From contig NZ_CP085876.1 of assembly GCF_013284245.2 (NCBI RefSeq), forward strand, positions 6,327,501 through 6,391,500: a stretch of 64,000 nucleotides of DNA. Reading direction: 5' to 3'. Shown here piece by piece: positions 8,022 through 16,022 of the stretch (position 1 is the first letter of the stretch; each line of letters begins with the position of its first letter). Source of the stretch: Brevibacillus sp. DP1.3A. Lineage in GTDB: Bacteria; Bacillota; Bacilli; Brevibacillales; Brevibacillaceae. Below the pieces are notes generated by a model. The model made no database searches. It worked only from the letters and a program-made list of their open reading frames with translations, and was not told the origin of the DNA. The position numbers were made by a program, and so were the translations under genes.

Positions 8022-9021
8022 GCTTTCCTCCTCCTCTCTTGTAAATCAAATAGAGGAAGAACGGAACGCCAATAAAAGCCGTTACCACGCCGATTGGGGT
8101 CTCAAACGGACTATTCATAAATCGGCTGAGAACGTCAGACAAGGCAAGGAAAATACCGCCCAGTAATCCTGCACATGGAATGATCCATCGATAATCGAGA
8201 CCTACCAAAAAGCGGGTAATATGCGGAATAATCAGCCCGACAAAGGCGATTTTTCCTGCCATCGCTACGGAAATGCCTGTCAGAATGACAACAGCGGTCG
8301 TTGCCAGCACTTTGACCATCACCGTTCTCTGTCCGAGACCTCGAGATACTTCGTCTCCCAAGGACAAGATCGTAATCGATTTGGACAAAAGAAGTGCGAG
8401 GACAATACCGACGATGGCAAAAGGAACCGCCAGCTTCACCAACCCAGGCTCCAAGAGATGTAGCCTTGCATTGTACCAGAAGCTGACATTTTGTGAGACT
8501 TGAAAATAAGTAGAAATCGCGGCTGAAATACTGCTTAGAAAGGTACCCGTAATCGTACCGATGACCGCCATCCCTACTGGCGTCAAACCGTTCGGCAACA
8601 ATCGGGAAAAAGCGAGAACCATCGCGACCGCAAGTGCTGAACCGATCAAGGACATGGTAATCATCGTGACACTCGTAGCGGATGGAATGAAAACCATGCA
8701 CAGCGTAACAGCAAAAACCGAACCATCAGAAACGCCCATAATAGAGGGGGACGCGAGGTAATTCCTCGTCATCCCCTGCATCAACGCTCCTGATATCGCT
8801 AAGAATGCTCCGATCATGAGTGCGCCCAAGACTCTCGGCAAGCGAGAGTGCATGACAATTTGATGATCGACATTCCCTTCATCAAAGGCAAAGAAAGCTT
8901 GATAAATCGTCCCCGCATCAATCGGCTTCGCCCCGTAATGAATGGAGAGCAAGATTGTAAGCAGGATCACCACTGGCGAAACGGCTAGTATGATCATAGA
9001 AGTTGCTTTTTTGGATTGCAT
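8014..9021 (-). CDS. FecCD-family iron-siderophore ABC permease
   Basis: A 335-residue polytopic protein homologous to its downstream neighbour, with RLPRVLGALMIGAFLAISGA, the YLASPSIMGVSDGS segment and the coupling helix MAGKIAFVGLIIPHITRF. It begins 20 bp after the binding-protein gene. The order binding protein, permease, permease, esterase is that of bacillibactin/enterobactin-type uptake loci. Transcription is expected from the Fur-controlled promoter at 10092-10118. Confidence 0.93.
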   Translation of the reverse strand: MQSKKATSMIILAVSPVVILLTILLSIHYGAKPIDAGTIYQAFFAFDEGNVDHQIVMHSRLPRVLGALMIGAFLAISGALMQGMTRNYLASPSIMGVSDGSVFAVTLCMVFIPSATSVTMITMSLIGSALAVAMVLAFSRLLPNGLTPVGMAVIGTITGTFLSSISAAISTYFQVSQNVSFWYNARLHLLEPGLVKLAVPFAIVGIVLALLLSKSITILSLGDEVSRGLGQRTVMVKVLATTAVVILTGISVAMAGKIAFVGLIIPHITRFLVGLDYRWIIPCAGLLGGIFLALSDVLSRFMNSPFETPIGVVTAFIGVPFFLYLIYKRGGGKHA

Positions 9022-9040
9022 AGCTTACCCTCGCCCACTT

Positions 9041-10045
9041 TTACTTGGCAGACAATTTTTCTACAGCCGCCTTCAGGAATTGTGTTTTACTCCAAGCAGT
9101 TCCGCCTTGTGCGAGAGGATCAACCACGTTTACGTAAACATTGCCGTTTTTCACTGCATTCACGCTCTTCCAAATCGGGTTGTTCTGCAAATCTTCCAAT
9201 GCGTTTGGCTTGTCTTTATTCTCGTCTGGAGAGAATTGAATGAACAGGTAGTCCGGGTTGATCTGGCTGAACTTCTCCATGGAGATAATTTCTTGTGCCT
9301 TCGCTGCTTTTACTTCTTCAGGTGCAGTCAAACCAAGGTCTGCGTACAGAGCTGGGTTGAAGAACACCTTCTCTGGATAGATGTTGATATTTCCTTGGCG
9401 CAGACGAATCACGAGTACTTTTTTATCCTTCAAGCTCTCGCCCCATTTTGCTTTGGTTGCTTCTGCCTCTGCTTTGTACGCTTGGAGCGCTTTTTCGGCT
9501 TCCGCTTGTTTCCCAGTCAGCTCACCCAGCAACTGCAGATTCGCTTCCCAGTTGGTCGAAATGTGGGACACAGGGAAGGTAGGCGCAATTTTGTTCAATT
9601 TCTCAGCCATCTCGGGCGGGAATTTACTGCTTCCCAGAATGACATCAGGCTTCAAGGACAGGATGGTTTCCAGGTTCGGTTGGATTTTTTCCCCGATGGA
9701 TGTGGCTTCGCCCGTAATCGGTGCAAACATCTCCGGGAATTTACCGCCTACAGAAATCGCTCCTACAGGTTTCACGTTCAGTACCAGCGAATCTTCCATG
9801 GACTCCATGCTGCCTACAATGGCGATCCGCTCTGTTTTGCTAGGGACGGTGTATTCTTTATCCAAATATTTAATCGTGCGTGTCTCTGCTTTATTGGCAT
9901 CATCGGCTGGCTTTTCTGCTGTAGCTGTTGTCGCAGGTGCTGCCGTAGGTGCAGTTGTGTTATTCGCTGCTTCTTTTCCTCCACCGCACGCTGTCAGAGC
10001 TAATGTCAGCGCTGCAATACTCAAGCCTAGGTATATCTTTTTCAT
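9041..10045 (-). CDS. Iron-siderophore ABC transporter substrate-binding lipoprotein
   Basis: The start is set at ATG 10045 (AGAGGGG upstream), giving a 334-residue protein with a lysine-led signal peptide and lipobox LTAC-GG near residue 20, followed by a Thr/Ala-rich linker (NNTTAPTAAPATTATAEKP). The mature part is a class III (TroA/FhuD-like) binding domain: TERIAIVGSMESMEDSLV, LETILSLKPDVILGSSKF and the C-terminal NPIWKSVNAVKNGNVYVN. It delivers a ferric siderophore to the two downstream permeases. A longer reading to 10132 runs through the Fur operator and is rejected. Confidence 0.92.
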   Translation of the reverse strand: MKKIYLGLSIAALTLALTACGGGKEAANNTTAPTAAPATTATAEKPADDANKAETRTIKYLDKEYTVPSKTERIAIVGSMESMEDSLVLNVKPVGAISVGGKFPEMFAPITGEATSIGEKIQPNLETILSLKPDVILGSSKFPPEMAEKLNKIAPTFPVSHISTNWEANLQLLGELTGKQAEAEKALQAYKAEAEATKAKWGESLKDKKVLVIRLRQGNINIYPEKVFFNPALYADLGLTAPEEVKAAKAQEIISMEKFSQINPDYLFIQFSPDENKDKPNALEDLQNNPIWKSVNAVKNGNVYVNVVDPLAQGGTAWSKTQFLKAAVEKLSAK

Positions 10046-10091
10046 TCTTGAAAGACCCCTCTCAGAAATGTAAGGTTTCACTCTATATGAG

Positions 10092-10118
10092 TGATAACGA
10101 TTATCATTCGTGATTATA
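10092..10118 (-). promoter_or_regulatory. Fur box and -10 element before the siderophore-binding protein
   Basis: TGATAACGATTATCATTCG at 10092-10110 closely matches the Fur consensus GATAATGATTATCATTATC. On the minus strand a TATAAT lies at 10118-10113 immediately upstream of it, so Fur would cover the transcription start of the binding-protein/permease/esterase operon. I see no good -35, which may mean activator dependence; the neighbouring AraC-type regulator is the obvious candidate. Confidence 0.8.
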
Positions 10119-10157
10119 ATGCATCCACTCATGCCCGACCATGGACGAAATCCAGAA

Positions 10158-11807
10158 TCAACATGGACGATCTCCTGAAAGCAATCTCACACTCTCTTCC
10201 ACGATCCGTTCATGAGCCGTTGCCGAGTATTCCCGCCAGGGGTCGGACGTAATGACATGCGCCCGATTGTTGCGGACTGCTTCGATCTCTTGCCATGGTC
10301 CCGATGCTTTCAAGGCTTGGAAGCATGCCAGCGTTTCAGCCTCTTGGCAAACCAACAGCAGCAAGCGATCTGGCGCGAGTGCAGCTAATTCCTGTACGGT
10401 CACAAGCTGGTCGTACTCGTTCTGTTCCGAGACAAAAGCAGGCTTGACTTGCAGATCCTGATAAAACACTTCATTCATACTGCGATTGCAGTGGACATAG
10501 AGCTGGTTTTTCAAAATCCGCACGATGAGCACCGTTTCATCGTCTAGAACATGTTGAAGCTTTGTCCGGGCCCTCTTCACCTTTTTCTCATACTCGCAAA
10601 GCCAATGATTGGCTTCCACGGACTCACCTAAAAAGTCTGCCATAAGCTGCAGTTGTTCTTTCCATCCCCGCTCTTCAAAGGGTACATACAAGGTGGGCGC
10701 TATCTCGTTCAGTTGCTTCTGTTCCTGCAAACTCGTCTCGTCCAAGCCAATGATCACGTCCGGCTTGGCTTCGCGAAGCATTTCGATGTTGGCTTTCCAA
10801 TTCTGATTAATTCGAAACGCGCTCAGATGTATCGGGATATCGTTTCGATAGCTGTGATGATAGTAAGCCGTCCATTTCGGGTGCAGTGGCGCCGCGTAAG
10901 GAATCATTTTCAAAGCCAGCAAATGCCCGATGATGGTAGAGCCGTACGCCGCAATTTTTCGTTGGCGGCTTTTCATATAGAGAGTGGGTGAAACTCCGAC
11001 AGCTTTCTTGAATTTTCGACTAAAGTAAAACTCGTCGTTGTAACCCACTTGATGAGCGATATCACGCAGCTTGGCATGCGACTGCACCATCATCTGCTTC
11101 GCTCGGCTGATGCGTAGCTCTGCCAAATAGTCCATAGCTGAGATGCCATACGTTTTTTTGAACAGATCGACGAAATATTTTGGACTCACATCTGCGATGC
11201 GAGCCAGCTGTTCAATCGTCACATTTTCTGAGTAATACTCTTCCATATGCGCGCGTGCCCGTTCCAGCGCCATTCCAGAATCTGTGGCCGAGAAGTGAGC
11301 ATGCTTGACGATGTGGTACCATAGCTCTTGAAAAGTGTGTTGACCTCGAAAGCGCTCGAGCGCCGTCTCCTGCTTCCATAGATTCTGGATCAAATCACAA
11401 TAGACAGGAAGCTGCCCTGCCGATTGGACAGAGATCTCTCCCCGAAAAGGAAACAGATGCTTTTCTCGAAGGGCTTGGAAGCGCCGCTGTCTGTCTCTCG
11501 TTTCCATAAAGACATCAAAACGAAGCATGTACATCTCCAAATGATCAGCCGAATCAGGGACGATGCCAAACGTAAGCATAGGAGGACATACGTAAATCGC
11601 GTCCTGCCGCAATTGGTACTCCTCGTCCTCCAGTCGCAGGCGCCCTCGTCCCCCGGTTACTACCAGCAAAATATGCGAATGAGTGAATTGTTGGCGTAGT
11701 CGGTCATGTCCTTGTGCTTTGAGCCATGTAATGTCACGCAGCTTAAAAATGGCTTCTGCCATGGTCTTCTCTGTGAATTGTTGAACCAAGGCTTGTGTTT
11801 CGTTCAT
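10158..11807 (-). CDS. AraC-family regulator fused to a siderophore-binding domain (Btr-like)
   Basis: The 549-residue protein has an N-terminal cupin-like AraC domain, two AraC helix-turn-helix motifs (about 175-280: ARIADVSPKYFVDLFKKTYG and AHQVGYNDEFYFSRKFKKAV), then a C-terminal periplasmic-binding-protein fold (about 290-549; ANIEMLREAKPDVIIGLDE). This is the organisation of Btr/YbbB of Bacillus subtilis, which senses bacillibactin in the cytoplasm and activates feuABC. ATG 11807 follows AGAGGTGAG. It lies upstream of the siderophore operon on the same strand and has its own Fur box, so iron starvation plus ligand probably switch the locus on. Confidence 0.92.
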   Translation of the reverse strand: MNETQALVQQFTEKTMAEAIFKLRDITWLKAQGHDRLRQQFTHSHILLVVTGGRGRLRLEDEEYQLRQDAIYVCPPMLTFGIVPDSADHLEMYMLRFDVFMETRDRQRRFQALREKHLFPFRGEISVQSAGQLPVYCDLIQNLWKQETALERFRGQHTFQELWYHIVKHAHFSATDSGMALERARAHMEEYYSENVTIEQLARIADVSPKYFVDLFKKTYGISAMDYLAELRISRAKQMMVQSHAKLRDIAHQVGYNDEFYFSRKFKKAVGVSPTLYMKSRQRKIAAYGSTIIGHLLALKMIPYAAPLHPKWTAYYHHSYRNDIPIHLSAFRINQNWKANIEMLREAKPDVIIGLDETSLQEQKQLNEIAPTLYVPFEERGWKEQLQLMADFLGESVEANHWLCEYEKKVKRARTKLQHVLDDETVLIVRILKNQLYVHCNRSMNEVFYQDLQVKPAFVSEQNEYDQLVTVQELAALAPDRLLLLVCQEAETLACFQALKASGPWQEIEAVRNNRAHVITSDPWREYSATAHERIVEESVRLLSGDRPC

Positions 11808-11842
11808 GTTCTCACCTCTGCCCGATCCTCTATGTAAATATT

Positions 11843-11861
11843 GATAATCATTCTCATTATC
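11843..11861 (-). promoter_or_regulatory. Fur box before the AraC/binding-domain regulator
   Basis: GATAATCATTCTCATTATC is a 19-bp near-perfect palindrome matching the Fur consensus at all but the central positions. It lies 36 bp upstream of the regulator start codon. Confidence 0.85.
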
Positions 11862-11982
11862 ATCAATAGAGAAAGTATATCAAAAGTGACGCTTGCTTCC
11901 TATCAGGAATATTTAATCGAATTGAACCGATAACTTTAACGTGGTATGGTACGTACCAATAGAAAGGGAACGACGGGAGGGA

Positions 11983-12084
11983 GTGTCCGTGGAATGTAAG
12001 GTTGTCGGATTGGAATTGGGAGCCGATGACTACATGACCAAACCGTTTGATCTGCGTGATTTAGTAGCGCGGGTCAAAGACTGA
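11983..12084 (+). pseudogene. Remnant of an OmpR-type response-regulator receiver domain
   Basis: A 33-codon frame from GTG 11983 to TGA 12084 translates to a sequence containing VVGLELGADDYMTKPFDLRD, ending ARVKD. This is the end of the alpha-4/beta-5/alpha-5 region of a receiver domain, including the conserved Lys-Pro. The phosphoacceptor half and the DNA-binding domain are absent. A GGGAGGGA precedes the GTG. It is a fragment left from a larger gene, and a functional micro-protein is unlikely but not excluded. Confidence 0.75.
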
Positions 12085-12117
12085 AACCATTCAACATTAC
12101 GGAGTGAAAATGAAGAT

Positions 12118-13131
12118 ATGAAACGATATGTTCTACCTTTTGTCTCTAGCCTCGTCGCGATTACTTTTGTGACAGGGTGCATCTCTTCCTCTGATCAACT
12201 GACAGTAAAAGACCCTACCCCACCTGCAACGGAAAACACTGGGCAGCCTCCTGCTGATGCGACCAAAGGAGAAAAGCCTGCCGATGATTTGCTCAAGCAG
12301 TTCACCGTACTAGCTGCACAAGCCAAGGAAGCGAAAGAGCTAACTGCCTTTTTGGATCAGCACCTGGCGAAAACGGACACGAAAACTGCCGATCAACTAT
12401 TTTGGGCACTTGAGCAGTATTATGAAAAACATTTGCCTACGATAAACGATAACTTCAAGACACTCCTCGCCCAGCCGGGAAATGCGGATAAGCTGTATGC
12501 CTTGCAATACCCTTACGATTTCAACAAGCTAGAAGGCGATGACAGCTTCAAGCAATGGCTCCTCAATCAAACAGAGGGCGGACTCGTCTTACAGGCAACG
12601 AATGACATGTCCTTCTACTGGCAAGTGGATTACAAAGCACTGCAAAAATATGCCTCTTCACTCGGTGAGGAAGGGAAGGACTACTTGTCCATTCAAGAAA
12701 CAGAAACGGGCAAACCGTATTTGGAGGACGGCGGGTTGCAAATCACGCGGGCCGAGCTCGGACCCAGAATGGTTGAAGTCGAAGAGTATTTGGTCGACTA
12801 CCGCAGCAGCCCACGTGCAGTGAAGCTCCGTACGCTCTATATCGACTATCTCAAAGCATACTTGTCTAATTACCGTTACGAGACAATAGACGAAGCAACC
12901 ATGAAGCTGCTCCCGGCCGTCAAGAAAGAGTATCAGAACTTTGCCAAGAAATATGAGGCTACGAAAACGGGACAAATCGTGAAGGATTACTTGAGTGAGG
13001 TCGCTAAAGACAATGACGTGATCTTTGAACCCGGCAAGCCTGGTGAAGGCATCATCGGAGACGTAAAGCCGAACATTAGTCAGTTCTTGAACGGGCTCGA
13101 GGTACGGATTGCTCGGACGATGAATCCTTAA
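12118..13131 (+). CDS. Lipoprotein of unknown function
   Basis: The 337-residue product has a signal peptide with lipobox VTGC (Cys at residue 21), a Pro/Thr-rich low-complexity linker (DPTPPATENTGQPPADAT) and a largely helical, acidic mature domain with repeated Tyr/Lys-rich helices. I recognise no catalytic motif or family. ATG 12118 lies rather far (13 bp) from GGAGTGAAA; a three-codon ORF (ATG 12109, stop overlapping this ATG) sits at the better spacing and could couple translation. It stands alone on the plus strand, ahead of the palindromic element at 13165. Confidence 0.75.
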   Translation: MKRYVLPFVSSLVAITFVTGCISSSDQLTVKDPTPPATENTGQPPADATKGEKPADDLLKQFTVLAAQAKEAKELTAFLDQHLAKTDTKTADQLFWALEQYYEKHLPTINDNFKTLLAQPGNADKLYALQYPYDFNKLEGDDSFKQWLLNQTEGGLVLQATNDMSFYWQVDYKALQKYASSLGEEGKDYLSIQETETGKPYLEDGGLQITRAELGPRMVEVEEYLVDYRSSPRAVKLRTLYIDYLKAYLSNYRYETIDEATMKLLPAVKKEYQNFAKKYEATKTGQIVKDYLSEVAKDNDVIFEPGKPGEGIIGDVKPNISQFLNGLEVRIARTMNP

Positions 13132-13164
13132 AAAGCAAGTCATTTTCGTTGCTGTAGTGGAGGA

Positions 13165-13366
13165 GAGGGAACAGGAGAAAACGCTCAGCTTCTAGGGCCA
13201 CCCCCTGGGAGATTGACTGCCCGACTCCATGCAAAAAGCGAAACCGCGTCCAAAGTGGTCCAATCTGGAAGCATCTCAGAGGTGGACGCTTAAGGGCGTG
13301 TTTCGCTTTTTGCATTACGTCTCGGTCGGTGTCCCTAAGATCTTCGCTGTTTTCTCCTGTTCCCTC
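13165..13366. repeat. 202-bp long interrupted palindrome (MITE-like or structured RNA element)
   Basis: The ends are an 18-bp perfect inverted repeat, GAGGGAACAGGAGAAAAC (13165-13182) and its complement at 13349-13366. A second perfect 16-bp pair, ATGCAAAAAGCGAAAC (13229-13244), matches 13300-13315, and an innermost pair GCGTCCA (13246-13252) matches 13283-13289. Similarity between the arms continues through CTAGGG/TTAGGG and CACC. The whole unit could fold into one long stem. It carries no ORF of note and lies between convergent genes. Its modular symmetry suggests a mobile or dispersed element; no second copy was noticed in this window. Confidence 0.65.
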
Positions 13367-13414
13367 TTACAAGCTGCTTGTTTTTTTCGGTAGTTGATGG
13401 AGAGAAAAAAACCT

Positions 13415-13930
13415 CTATTGTTCTACCGCGGAAGTCTCGAACAAATAAAAAATGTAATCGGAGGAAGCTCCCGCGTGATCCATTTGTCTGAGCATGGCGG
13501 AGATATTGCCTCGGTGATAGGTTCCGTGGTTGGCGACGTGCTGGACGATGTCGGCATAACGAGCATGAACCGTGCCCAATGCTGGGTGCGTATAAGCCGA
13601 GGTGTCTTCCATCGAGATTTGCCCGAAGAAATCTCTGAACTGCTGGGCTGATTCGGCAAACAATTTTCGCAGCTCGCGTACGTTCTTTCCTTTTAATTCC
13701 TGCAAGAGAACCCCTACTTTTGGTCCTACCTCTTCGTAGCTCTCCCCCTTCATAGCCAACAACCAAACATAATCCGTCTTAAGAATGTGAGCCAACGTCT
13801 GGGTGATGGTCGGAAACACACTCGGAACCTCCTGCTCGCTTACTCCCTCTGGTACCTCCTGCAACCGCTCGAATACCTTTTCGTTTGCCCATACATGATA
13901 TTCGTACAAACGCAATGCTTCATGCTTCAT
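13415..13930 (-). CDS. DinB-family protein
   Basis: A 171-residue four-helix-bundle protein of the DinB/YfiT superfamily. Putative metal ligands are the histidine in LAHILKTDYVW and the pair in QHVANHGTYHRGNI. ATG 13930 is preceded by GGAGG at 10 bp; the longer frame to 13999 lacks a ribosome site. DinB-like proteins are often thiol transferases or damage-inducible, but the specific activity is unknown. A palindrome 63 bp upstream (13993-14009) is shared with the second DinB gene at 26645-27148, implying common regulation. Confidence 0.87.
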   Translation of the reverse strand: MKHEALRLYEYHVWANEKVFERLQEVPEGVSEQEVPSVFPTITQTLAHILKTDYVWLLAMKGESYEEVGPKVGVLLQELKGKNVRELRKLFAESAQQFRDFFGQISMEDTSAYTHPALGTVHARYADIVQHVANHGTYHRGNISAMLRQMDHAGASSDYIFYLFETSAVEQ

Positions 13931-13992
13931 AATCAACCTGCCTCCATTCACTTTTTCCATCTCTTCTTTGCTTTCAATATAAATCAACTCTA

Positions 13993-14009
13993 CTGACAAA
14001 AATGGTCAG
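13993..14009 (-). promoter_or_regulatory. Palindromic operator shared by both DinB genes (copy 1)
   Basis: On the minus strand the sequence is CTGACCATTTTTGTCAG, a 17-bp interrupted palindrome. It differs at one base from CTGACCATATTTGTCAG at 27200-27216, which stands at a similar distance upstream of the other DinB gene. In both cases TTGTCA is followed 12 bp later by a TAT-rich hexamer. Confidence 0.55.
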
Positions 14010-14014
14010 TGAAT

Positions 14015-14980
14015 TCACGTCGACTGATAAAAATGAAATAAATCGGCAGCGATGGCGGCCAATCGCTCTTTTACAAAAGCTGGTTCTTCAACTTGAATAG
14101 ATTTTCCGTATGGCAAAAGATAATGAGGAAGGATCGAATGAGCCATTTGCTCATCTACTTGAAAGATCACCTGTGCCTCGCTGCGCTCGATCACAGTATG
14201 CCCGAGATACCAATGCCTGCACAAATCGGCGAGTGACTGTGTTCTTCCTTTGACTTTGATCATAATGGTGCTTCCCTGCTTGTCTGCTTCCGGTAGTAAA
14301 TTCGAGAGAAAAAAATAGCGCGCAGAAAATTCAGGAGGGCGTTGAAAGCTGGCTTCTGTACGTTGGATCTCATAGACACGATCTGCACGAAAGCTGCGAA
14401 TGGTACTACGGAGATGGCAATAGGCAACGATATACCAGTTTCCCTTCCAATAAACGAGCCCGTATGGATCGACGTGGCGCATCTGTCTCGTTGTCTGGTA
14501 GGCTTTCTGATACTCCATCGAAAGGGTGTACCCATTGGCAACAGACAGCTCCAGTTCCTGTAGGGTAGATTCGAGAGAAGGATCAACAGGAGGCTGGATC
14601 ACCTCGAAGCCGATACTATGTCGGTCAATCGCGTCACGCTGCTCTTCATTTGTGTAACGTTTTAGCTTGGAAATGGCCCGGTGTAAATCTGCTCCGAAGG
14701 GATACCCGGCCTCTTGGGCAAAAGCCGCTGCATGAATCAGGGCTTTTTGCTCGTTGAGGTCGAAAAACAGCGGAGCTTCATTGAAATGCTGAAGTAAACT
14801 GTAGCCACCATTGTGTCCGGCATCGGAAATGATGGGTACACCGCTCGCACACAGTGAATCAATATAGCGATAAACGGTGCGAATATTAATCTCGAGAATC
14901 TCTGCCAATTGCTTGGCTGTCATACGTTTGCCGGTCTTCAACAGCCACAAAATGGAGAGCATATTATCGGCTTTGGACAT
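14015..14980 (-). CDS. YafY/DeoR-type transcriptional regulator with WYL domain
   Basis: The 321-residue protein opens with a winged HTH (residues 1-60; LLKTGKRMTAKQLAEILEIN and RTVYRYIDSLCASGVPI) and carries a WYL sensor domain from about 140 (DPYGLVYWKGNWYIVAYCHL) with a C-terminal extension. WYL regulators bind ligands or single-stranded nucleic acid and act as repressors or activators. It ends just before the DinB operator and is transcribed in the same direction, so it is a natural candidate for the regulator of the DinB genes, which is untested. Confidence 0.9.
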   Translation of the reverse strand: MSKADNMLSILWLLKTGKRMTAKQLAEILEINIRTVYRYIDSLCASGVPIISDAGHNGGYSLLQHFNEAPLFFDLNEQKALIHAAAFAQEAGYPFGADLHRAISKLKRYTNEEQRDAIDRHSIGFEVIQPPVDPSLESTLQELELSVANGYTLSMEYQKAYQTTRQMRHVDPYGLVYWKGNWYIVAYCHLRSTIRSFRADRVYEIQRTEASFQRPPEFSARYFFLSNLLPEADKQGSTIMIKVKGRTQSLADLCRHWYLGHTVIERSEAQVIFQVDEQMAHSILPHYLLPYGKSIQVEEPAFVKERLAAIAADLFHFYQST

Positions 14981-15049
14981 TTTCTGATTCGCTCCCCTGA
15001 AAGAAATCTTCTGATTCTACTAATTACCACAGATTTCAATCCATTTCCT

Positions 15050-15700
15050 CTATCTGCCCCTTCTCCTTTTCTCGACAGGATCGCTTCTTTCTCGATAAGC
15101 TGCCAATTGAAACATGGTGGAAACGGTTGAGAAGGTATATGTCTGCTCACATAACACCTCAATGACATAGGGCAAGGCGTCCATACTCCCCTTTAGCGTG
15201 TCTTTCGTACCGCCAGCGGAATGTTGAAGCACGACTGCGCCTGGGGTGACATGTCCCAAGATGTTTCTAGCTACCTGTGGGCCGGTGAGACCTTTCCAAT
15301 CCCAACTATCTATATCCCACAAAATCATTTCGTAGTCACTCGCTGCAAGCAGCTGGATGACCTCCTCATTCACTGCTCCATATGGCGGTCGAACCATCCG
15401 AGGTCTCACACCTACTACCTTTTCGATCTGATCTGAGGTATGTTCTACCTGCTCATGAACAGCCAAGAGAGGTATTTTCGTAAAGTCAGGGTGATCCCAG
15501 CTATGGTTTCCTACCAAGTGACCTTCCTTTACGATCCGATCCAGTATTTTTGGGTTGTACTTCACCATTTGTCCCACACAGAAGAATGTTGCCTTTACCT
15601 GATAGTGGGCTAATATGTCTAACACACGAGGCGTCCACAACTGATCCGGTCCATCATCAAAAGTGAGCGCGATTTCCTTTGACTGATTGAGCTTGTTCAC
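15050..15700 (-). CDS. Polysaccharide deacetylase (NodB-homology, CE4)
   Basis: The 216-residue protein has all core CE4 motifs: TFDDGPD (catalytic base and metal Asp), the metal-binding NHSWDHPDF, and RPPYGAVNEE, plus LWDIDSWDW near the C terminus. There is no signal peptide with the start chosen at GTG 15700, which follows GGGGGAACGCTT; the upstream extension to 15841 has no ribosome site and runs through a terminator-like hairpin. Family members remove N-acetyl groups from peptidoglycan, chitin oligomers or similar glycans. Substrate and location are unclear here. Confidence 0.87.
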   Translation of the reverse strand: MNKLNQSKEIALTFDDGPDQLWTPRVLDILAHYQVKATFFCVGQMVKYNPKILDRIVKEGHLVGNHSWDHPDFTKIPLLAVHEQVEHTSDQIEKVVGVRPRMVRPPYGAVNEEVIQLLAASDYEMILWDIDSWDWKGLTGPQVARNILGHVTPGAVVLQHSAGGTKDTLKGSMDALPYVIEVLCEQTYTFSTVSTMFQLAAYRERSDPVEKRRRGR

Positions 15701-15773
15701 AAGCGTTCCCCCTATAAGCCAGTATTCTGCTGTATTGATGCATAGTATGACTGGGCTCTCATTTGGTAACGCT

Positions 15774-15798
15774 AAAAAAGCCCCTATTCTGGGCTTTT
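15774..15798 (-). terminator. Orphan terminator-like hairpin upstream of the deacetylase
   Basis: On the minus strand AAAAGCCC, seven bases, GGGCTTTTTT forms a compact GC stem with a T run. No minus-strand gene ends here. It lies 74 bp upstream of the deacetylase start, so it either insulates that gene or is an attenuator in a longer leader. A possible promoter (TTACCA, 16 bp, TACTAT) lies between it and the gene. Confidence 0.5.
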
Positions 15799-15850
15799 GG
15801 CAAAATTCAGGAAAAGATCTGTATAGATATGCAATGTACAAAAAAAATTT

Positions 15851-15901
15851 TTAACAACGGTTAATGAATATAGTATAATAATGATAATGATTTTCATTTT
15901 C
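15851..15901 (+). promoter_or_regulatory. Sigma-A promoter with overlapping Fur box for the OppDF-like ATPase
   Basis: TTAACA (15851-15856), a 17-bp spacer and TATAAT (15874-15879) form a near-consensus promoter. GATAATGATTTTCATTTTC at 15883-15901 matches the 19-bp Fur consensus at 17 positions and covers the expected start of transcription. Confidence 0.78.
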
Positions 15902-16022
15902 GCAAAAATTTATACTAGTGCGTATTCAAAAAGTCGACTTTTTGGACTACCTCTACTAGAGAGATTGTTGGATATACATGGTGGGTGAATCACGACAAAG
16001 CATGCTCGAAAGGGAGGATTAT

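Noticed and set aside
8942..10003. 353-codon plus-strand ORF
   Set aside because: It is antisense to the siderophore-binding protein, whose lipobox, domain and Fur-controlled promoter are clear. The antisense translation has a Cys/Phe/Arg-rich, non-protein-like composition.
13076..13315. 79-codon minus-strand ORF inside the 202-bp palindrome
   Set aside because: It crosses the convergent lipoprotein gene end, has no RBS, and its length is explained by the element's symmetric sequence.
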